Source: Saccharum officinarum
Lineage: Eukaryota; Streptophyta; Magnoliopsida; Poales; Poaceae
Assembly (NCBI GenBank): GCA_020631735.1
Contig: CM036191.1
Coordinates: 37,307,335-37,371,334, forward strand
Reading direction: 5' to 3'
Length of the DNA stretch: 64,000 nucleotides
Shown: one piece after another, positions 57,875 through 64,000 of the stretch
Numbering within the stretch: position 1 is the stretch's first letter
Layout: each line of letters opens with the position of its first letter
Translations under genes and position numbers: made by a program
Notes under the pieces: model-generated
The model's input: only the letters and a program-made list of their open reading frames with translations
What the model was told of the DNA's origin: nothing
Databases searched by the model: none

Positions 57875-60800
57875 TGTCACGGAACCGCCCAAATTATAAG
57901 TACAAAAGTACAAAAACAATCGCCGAAGCAATTAAATTCCCGTACTTAAGCTCCTATAATTCCGGTAGTCCAATAAAATCACGAGGGATTTCAAACCAAC
58001 TAACATACAAGTTAAGATCGTAGTGGTCCAACATAACAGGTCATATGTTACATCCATTTCATAAGTAATTCAACAGATATCAGAGTTCAGTAGAGTTATT
58101 ACAACTCAAGTTCAAAAGTAGCGGAAGCAAAGTAGTTTGAAACAAATATCACCTTAATTCAAATACATGCTAGTACCAAGGTCAATTTCCAACAAAAGCA
58201 TGAGAGACAAGATGGCTCAGAAAGATCACGCCCATGATCACACTCCGCCATTACAGCAAGAGTCAACCAATTCTTGCAGTATTCAAAATACAGCACAACC
58301 TGCAACAAGTGAGAATAAACCCTGAGTACGAGAAGGTACTCAGCTAGACTTACCCGTCATAAACCAGAAATAATGACACCAAGAAGTATGCAAGGCTTTC
58401 TTTCAGTGGGCTAGCTTGACTAATTTGCGAAAAGCATAAGTTATCATGAATAAACTAATTTAAGTCTTTTTGCATCATCTTTATTATAACCTATTCAATC
58501 TAGGTAAGCACCTATGCTAAAGCAATCACTTGATTAACCATTAACATCAAAGGTTACCATTTCAGGTTTAGTATTTCCAACATCATCCACATAACCATCC
58601 ATGTTCCATCATCATTACTACGATGCAGTAACTCAAGTCAAGTGTTCACTATCCAGTGAATGATGGCGATTCGAATCGATTATTAACCAGCTGGTAATTT
58701 ATTCCTCACACAAACCTCACTCACCCGCTAAAGTGAGGTATTGGTCACCGAGTCAACCATTCAGGTAAAGTCGCGAGCTTGCCAGGAACCACATGTACCC
58801 GGGGGCCGCCCGACTGCTCTTTGGCCTTATCATCGCGCTCCCGTATCCTGCCACTACTGCTCCGGTACAGTGCGTTGCGGGCAATCCACTCGGCCCGAAT
58901 AATCTTCCAGCTTCACGGTCGAAAGGTACATTATTCGGCCAGCTAAATGTGAGGCATGCGTTCAACATGACCTGAGGCCCAACAACGGTCGGTCCTTAAT
59001 CGACACAGGCGAAAACTACAAGCACCCCAGAACCCTGTCTGGTTGCCCAATACTTATTCCGCCCGGTCTCCAATTAACCATCAACACTTGGTTATTTCCA
59101 GGATATCATCCATTCTATAGCTAAAATATTCCAGTAACCACCTATAATTACAGGTGACCGGAAATCACCGATCGCTACCGGTCTAAGTAGGGCTAAGCAA
59201 TATTTTCGATCCTGAACCAAAATAGGATTCCAGACATATTTATGGGACAAGGAAAGAGTATATATGCAGCAAGTGTTTCCAATCAACTCCTATAACTTAA
59301 TGCAACAATACATATATAACATATATATACTCAATTACTTTTATAAAGTATGAGGCTTAGAATACTCCAGGGCTTGCCTGAGATCGAACACTTAGGTTAG
59401 TGATGACAGATGACACTCGTTTGGCGAGCATCTCCCATCCCGACACTTGCTTAGTCCTTCCATCTTCAGGATAGGTCCACCAAACACCGTCTTCAGGTTT
59501 GGCTCCAACATCTCATCCTTCACGTGGTGCATCTAACGTACCTAGATGAGATGCAAGATGCATGTGTATGAATATGATGAATGGTAACATAAGATGCATC
59601 ACATAATCATTCAAGTAAACACATAATTCAGACATAGACACCAAAAGCTAATTAACTAACATCACACAACCAATTAAAGAGGGCAAGCACATCAAGAATA
59701 ACACAAGTTTGACAAGTCACAAGTATCTTAACTTGACCATCATTAAGGGCATAAGCCATACTTAGCAACACATGGAGTAAACAACCATAACTAGCATCTG
59801 ACAAATTCTGGACTGCAAACAACAGCTACATGTTTGGATCATAACTGGAGTTATACAATTCTAATAGCCATGCAACAAGACATTCTGGAAAGCTTATAAA
59901 ATTTCCATAATTCATCTTTAATCATCTTAGCATGATTCTCAAGTTAACCAAGTCAAACATGAATAATTACATAATCTGGTCCAGAGATTCCAGAGAACAA
60001 CTATTTCTGGAACCCAACTTGAAACAGTCATTTCTCACAAACTATAAGGAAAAATGCCACCAAAATTTAACACAAGCTAGATTAATGAGTTATTTACAAC
60101 TTTGTTATAAGCATGTTTCCCATCAAACATCATTTTCATGGTGCAATTACCAAAGTCCCAGAAACTGTCCAAGAAAGCATCAATTGCAAGAATAAATATT
60201 AACTTATGTTGCAAACATACATTTGGCCAAAACCAATGTAACCATCATAAAGTGAATGTTAAATGATCACCAAAAAGCATAGTTCTCATCACTAAATAAA
60301 TTCTTTTAATGCATTTCTTAATTTATTTAGATAGCAAGGTGAAATAATAAACATATATCAAAAGTCCAATAGTCTATAAAAATTACAGTAGCTCTTACAT
60401 ACACCCAATAGTCTATTGTACAAATTTTAAGCCATTTGGACATGTATATCAATCACTATGAAAAAGATAAATTGCTATTGCAAGAATTCATGTGAGAGCA
60501 AGATACACTAATAACTCACTCATATGGCAACCAAAATTCATGAAATAATTACCACACATTAAACATCGTATGAGTAGCATGCCACAAAAATTTCACTTCA
60601 ATTGGAGACCTAGATCTGTAGTTATGAAAATGACAAATACAACTAGCGTTAAAAACCTAGCTGCACAAACCTATTTTTACAGAGAAAACTTTGAACTAAA
60701 ACATGCGATATTATAGATGTACTACATAGAGAATTTCACAAGGATTCCAAAAAGTACTCATTTGCTATTTCAAGATTTTTCTACGATTTACTATGAATTT

Positions 60801-61456
60801 CCAAAGTTTTAGTCATTTTTCTGCAAAAAGAAATTATTAAACCGAAAAGGATAAACACTTTACAACGGGACCCCTGGAAGAAACTTTAATTAAACCGAGC
60901 TAACAGGTCCTTCTTGCACTATTCAAATGAGTCACGATTCCTGCAGCAAGGCCCCTTCCTTTTTCCTTATTTGAGCGCGAGGTCCTTCTGGCCTTCTCAG
61001 AGCAGGGGACAACGGGGAAGACGGCGATTCCGGCGATGGGGTCGCCGGCGGTGGCCTCGGCAGGGCCTTGCACCCATCTAAGGGCCTGCGCACGGCCGCG
61101 GGGACTTCCAGCTCGGCCCACGACCGGCCGAGGTGGTCTGGCCACACAAGCGAGCGATTGCGGCAGCACAGCGCGCTGGCGGCGGTGCGAGGGCGGCTGG
61201 CTGCGGAGCTCTTTGGGGGCAATGGAGTGGTAGGGGAGCATGAGGGGGCTCGCGTGCACCCACAAGTGGCCTTGGGTCATGCGGTGGTGGCCTGACGCGG
61301 CCTGGCCACGCGCGCCGGTGGCCTGAGGCGACGGCGGCAGGCGGCAGTGGTACTCCGGCGATGCTTGGAGCTAGGGAAGAAGCGCGGGAGAGGCGGTACG
61401 AGTTGGGGAAGAAGATGTCGCGCTCAGTTGGTATGGAGGAAGCACAGAGGCACGGG
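57875..61456 (-). mobile_element. Third, diverged LARD-type LTR, interrupted by a Sirevirus
   Basis: Starts TGTCACGGAACCGCCC and parallels the LARD LTR for about 2.9 kb in the same orientation, with more substitutions and extra blocks (for example near 59,420-59,450 and 59,605-59,665). From about 60,790 the similarity fades, and the GC-rich module (about 60,930-61,450) is largely different from that in the LARD at 26,755-27,300. It stops at the Sirevirus border; its remainder, and whether it is a solo LTR or part of a full element, lies outside the window. Confidence 0.8.
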
Positions 61457-63063
61457 TGAAAGGATCAAGATGCCCAAGAGGGGGGGGTGAATTGGGCTTT
61501 TCTAAAAATTAAATGCAAGAAATAAATCCTACAAGCCGGAATTCACCCCTAGTGTCTACTTGTGTTCCTAGAGAGTCTACCGATACAAAGTTTTGCACCC
61601 TAGTTTCCAAACCTAGTCTAGCATGGCAAGTCTAGGAATGTAAACAAGCAATGAAAGTAAATACGAGAATGTAAATGCTTGAATGTAAAGGGGCAAGGAA
61701 CACGGCGATGTTTTTCCGAGGTATCGGAGAGTCGCCACTCCCCACTAGTCCTCGTTGGAGCACCCGCGCAAGGGTGTAGCTCCCCCTTGATCCGCGCAAG
61801 GATCAAGTGCTCTCTACGGGTTGATTCTTTGACACTCCGTCGCGGTGAATCACCCACAACCGCTCACAAGATGAGTTGGGTCATCCACAAGCTCCGCCGG
61901 ATGATCACCGAACTCCCAATCACCACCAAGCCGTCTAGGTGATGGCGATCACCAAGAGTAACAAGCTAGAACTCTCACTTGACCACTACGAGCCCAAATG
62001 AGAAAGTGGATGCACACTTGCTACTCTCTAATCGCTAGTGAGGAACTCTCAAGCTTTGATTCTCAAATCTCTATCCTCACTAGTGCTCTTGCACTCCCTT
62101 GCACTCCAAAGGTGTTTATCAGCTGATCAAAAGAGCAAGAGACCTCTAAAAGAGGTGGTGGGGATGTATTTATACACCCCACAGACAAAACAAACCGTTA
62201 CCTGCTGACTCAGCAAAACACGAGCTGACCGGACGCGCCGGTTGAACTGACCGGACGCGCCGGTCGCTCGTAACGGTGGAAATCCGAAAAACAACTGAGT
62301 GACCGGACGCACCGGTCAGGGGTGACCGGACACGTCCGATCGTGCAGGGAGCATACTGTACTCGCACCGGACGTGCGACCGCATCCGATCGGTGATGACC
62401 GGACGCGTCCGGTCGTCACTAGACCTTACTGGACTGTGACCGGACGCGCCGATCACACCCAGGTCGCGTCCGATCGGGTGTTCCCTCAAGTGACACGTGT
62501 CGACTTCTGACCACCGCGTCCGGTCCTTGCGAGGACCGCGTCCGGTGTTCAGAGCTGAAACCCTAGCCGCGGAACTGTACTGACTGGACGCGTCCGGTCA
62601 TGCCGAGGACCGCGTTCGGTCATGGGAAAACGACCCGAAACTCTCCGAAACGCGTCACAACTTGAACCAAGTTGCTTCCAACTGAACTTTGAGCTATTCT
62701 AGAGCTGCCTAACGCCAAGTTTAACAAGTGTGCACCACACCTAAACATAGGACTCACCTAGGTCAAGCTACCCGCTCATGCCCCCCTTTATAGTACGGCC
62801 AAAAGAGAAAAACGAAGATCCTAACGACTATTCCAAATGTCTCTCAACACCTCAACATCCGGAACTAACCGTCCTTAATCTTGACGTCACTCTTTTGAAA
62901 ACCGAAACGATTTCCATCAAGGGGCATGAATACCATGGTGCCCAAAGCAGTTAAAACCTCCATGACCTAACTTACCAAAGTTTCTGCAAAACACACGTTA
63001 GTCATGGTAATAAAGCGTTGTCATCAATTGCCAAAACCAAACCTCGGGGCCTAGATGCTTTCA
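61457..63063 (-). repeat. Sirevirus (Ty1/copia) 3' LTR, 1,607 bp
   Basis: Plus-strand ends are TGAAAGGATC and GATGCTTTCA, so the LTR reads TGAAAGC...CTTTCA on the minus strand. The adjoining CTCCCCCTTTTTGGTGATTG at its inner edge is the complement of the conserved Sirevirus polypurine motif, which places this LTR at the element's 3' end. The left flank base run is ACGGG; the second TSD is out of view. Confidence 0.85.
62220..62640. repeat. CG-rich palindromic repeats (ACCGGACGCG(C/T)CCGGT) in the Sirevirus LTR
   Basis: At least ten near-copies of GACCGGACGCGCCGGTC / GCGTCCGGTC occur in about 400 bp. Clusters of CG palindromes are a known trait of Sirevirus LTRs. They make a local CpG island in the middle of the LTR. 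Confidence 0.85.
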
Positions 63064-63100
63064 ATCTCCCCCTTTTTGGTGATTGATGACAACACTAAGA
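63064..63100 (-). other. Sirevirus polypurine tract and adjoining conserved motif
   Basis: On the minus strand GTTGTCATCAATCACC is followed by AAAAAGGGGGAGAT, directly before the LTR start TGAAAG. Additional purine tracts (complement of CTCCCCCTGAAAC at about 63,457 and CTCCCCCTTTGGCATC at about 63,479) lie further in; multiple such tracts are typical of Sireviruses. Confidence 0.85.
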
Positions 63101-63511
63101 TATGAAAGATTGGAGTTGAGGTTTTCGAGCATGCATGGTCCACATAAGCAAAAAGCAATAAGCACAAAAGGGTTAGGAATTGCTTATGTGCTCCAAGCCA
63201 AAAGAGTGTACTCATAAGATAAGACAAAGAGCGTTAGTACACATACAGATATAGCTCATAAGAAATCAGAGTAAGGTACGAAAGCACAACCTTAGAGCTA
63301 TAATTAACAACGGTGACAAGAGATAACATTGTGACTGGATAAAACATTAAGACTCAAGGTTTATCACACAACGACATGTCACACGAATGCAATGACTGAA
63401 AAGTAAACATGATGCATGAATGTAGCACACAAAGAAACGAAAACCCTCTCTCAAAACTCCCCCTGAAACTACTCTCTCTCCCCCTTTGGCATCAAGCGCT
63501 AAAAAACTAAT

Positions 63512-64000
63512 CTAAGGATCTGATGGGGGGACAGACGGAGTCGTGTCGGGTGCCGAGGTGCGCGGAGTAATCATGAAGTGTAGAGAATCTCCCTTGGAAT
63601 CTGAGCTATCTGGCTGACCCTCTGAAGAAGCATGTGGCTGTGTTACTGTCTGGGTCTGAACGGTAGGAACAGGTACTGTCGTAGTAGCAAAAAGAGGATC
63701 CGTCTGAGTGACCTGAGCCTGTAGCGAGCCAATAGCAGGAGGATCTGTCGAGGCAACTGAGGAAGATAGAGTCTCTGTAGTACCAGTCCCTATCACTGGA
63801 GGAATAGCTGCCTCTGAAGCTGACAACCCTGAAGAAGTAGCAAAGATAGTGTGCGAGGGCGTCGGCTGACCAGTCAACTCGCTGTAGGTAGCACTGAAAT
63901 CACCGAAGGGTGTGCCTGTCAGGAGGTGAGGGCGAGGCTGGTCTGATGGTGTAAACCCCGTGTGAATAGGTGTGAAGCTCGGGGACTGGAAAGACTGGGG
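63512..64000 (-). CDS. Sirevirus 3'-region ORF, C-terminal part (Ser/Thr/Pro-rich), partial
   Basis: The minus-strand frame is open from the window edge to a stop near 63,512, so the start is not visible and no ATG needs to be chosen. The visible part of about 160 residues is rich in Ser, Thr, Pro and Gln and has no RT, RNase H, integrase or zinc-knuckle motif. It lies about 450 bp from the 3' LTR, downstream of where pol should end. Some Sireviruses carry an additional, often envelope-like, ORF in this place, while others have only low-complexity sequence. The visible part cannot decide between an extra ORF and a polyprotein tail. Cellular role not inferred. Confidence 0.5.
   Translation of the reverse strand, partial: PQSFQSPSFTPIHTGFTPSDQPRPHLLTGTPFGDFSATYSELTGQPTPSHTIFATSSGLSASEAAIPPVIGTGTTETLSSSVASTDPPAIGSLQAQVTQTDPLFATTTVPVPTVQTQTVTQPHASSEGQPDSSDSKGDSLHFMITPRTSAPDTTPSVPPSDP

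Noticed and set aside
57677..57931. Minus frame with a start shared with one at 23,867
   Set aside because: The shared residues come from the common LTR edge (complement of CGGAACCGCCCAAATTATAAG); each frame then runs into unrelated flank.

Overview
The window is plant nuclear DNA from a grass, most likely a panicoid such as sorghum, sugarcane, Miscanthus or maize. The basis is very GC-rich intronless coding regions set in AT-rich, transposon-dense DNA, a TTTGCCGAG-type CACTA element, Stowaway and Tourist MITEs, a Sirevirus LTR with its stereotyped polypurine motifs, and a LARD-type LTR retrotransposon. The species call is inference. I see no bacterial genes, CRISPR array or rRNA.

Host genes are few. 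(1) 19.1-22.7 kb, plus strand: a three-exon gene for a 706-residue ankyrin-repeat membrane protein with a PGG domain (ACD6-like class); its second intron appears to be GC-AG. (2) 41.8-42.0 kb, minus strand: a 77-codon ubiquitin-like protein without a C-terminal Gly-Gly. (3) 44.6-46.5 kb and 50.8-52.7 kb, plus strand: two tandem, intronless Ariadne-class RBR E3 ubiquitin ligases. The second is intact (647 aa). The first is broken by a frameshift in RING1 that coincides with a 5-bp tandem duplication. A ubiquitin-like gene next to two RBR ligases forms a small ubiquitin-related cluster; whether they work together is untested.

The rest is mostly mobile DNA. From left to right: the 5' end of a CACTA element with a broken TNP2-like transposase (1-1301); a Helitron 3' end (5786); a GC-rich tandem-repeat block (6.0-7.2 kb); a SINE with 13-bp TSD (11.0-11.35 kb); a poly(A)-tailed retroposon with 19-bp TSD (11.5-12.45 kb); Stowaway MITEs; a small Helitron (13.7-14.5 kb); and a 1.5-kb non-autonomous CACTA (15.2-16.7 kb). 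A complete 12.9-kb LARD (23,811-36,731, minus orientation, TSD ATCAC) lies inside a decayed zinc-knuckle ORF. Then come a Stowaway-like element with foreign GC-rich filler (39.4-40.1 kb), a hAT element with 8-bp TSD (40.4-41.0 kb), a fold-back element (42.4-43.6 kb), a second SINE (43.7-43.95 kb), fold-back MITE clusters (49.0-49.8 and 54.4-55.2 kb) and a Tourist-like MITE (53.7-54.1 kb). A third, diverged LARD-type LTR (from 57,875) is cut by a minus-oriented Sirevirus (from 61,457) that runs off the right edge.

DNA around 11.4-12.6 kb has a paralogue at 41.2-41.45 kb that lacks the retroposon and so serves as an empty-site control. Element boundaries given with TSDs were read directly from the sequence; family names rest on motif recognition without database searches.
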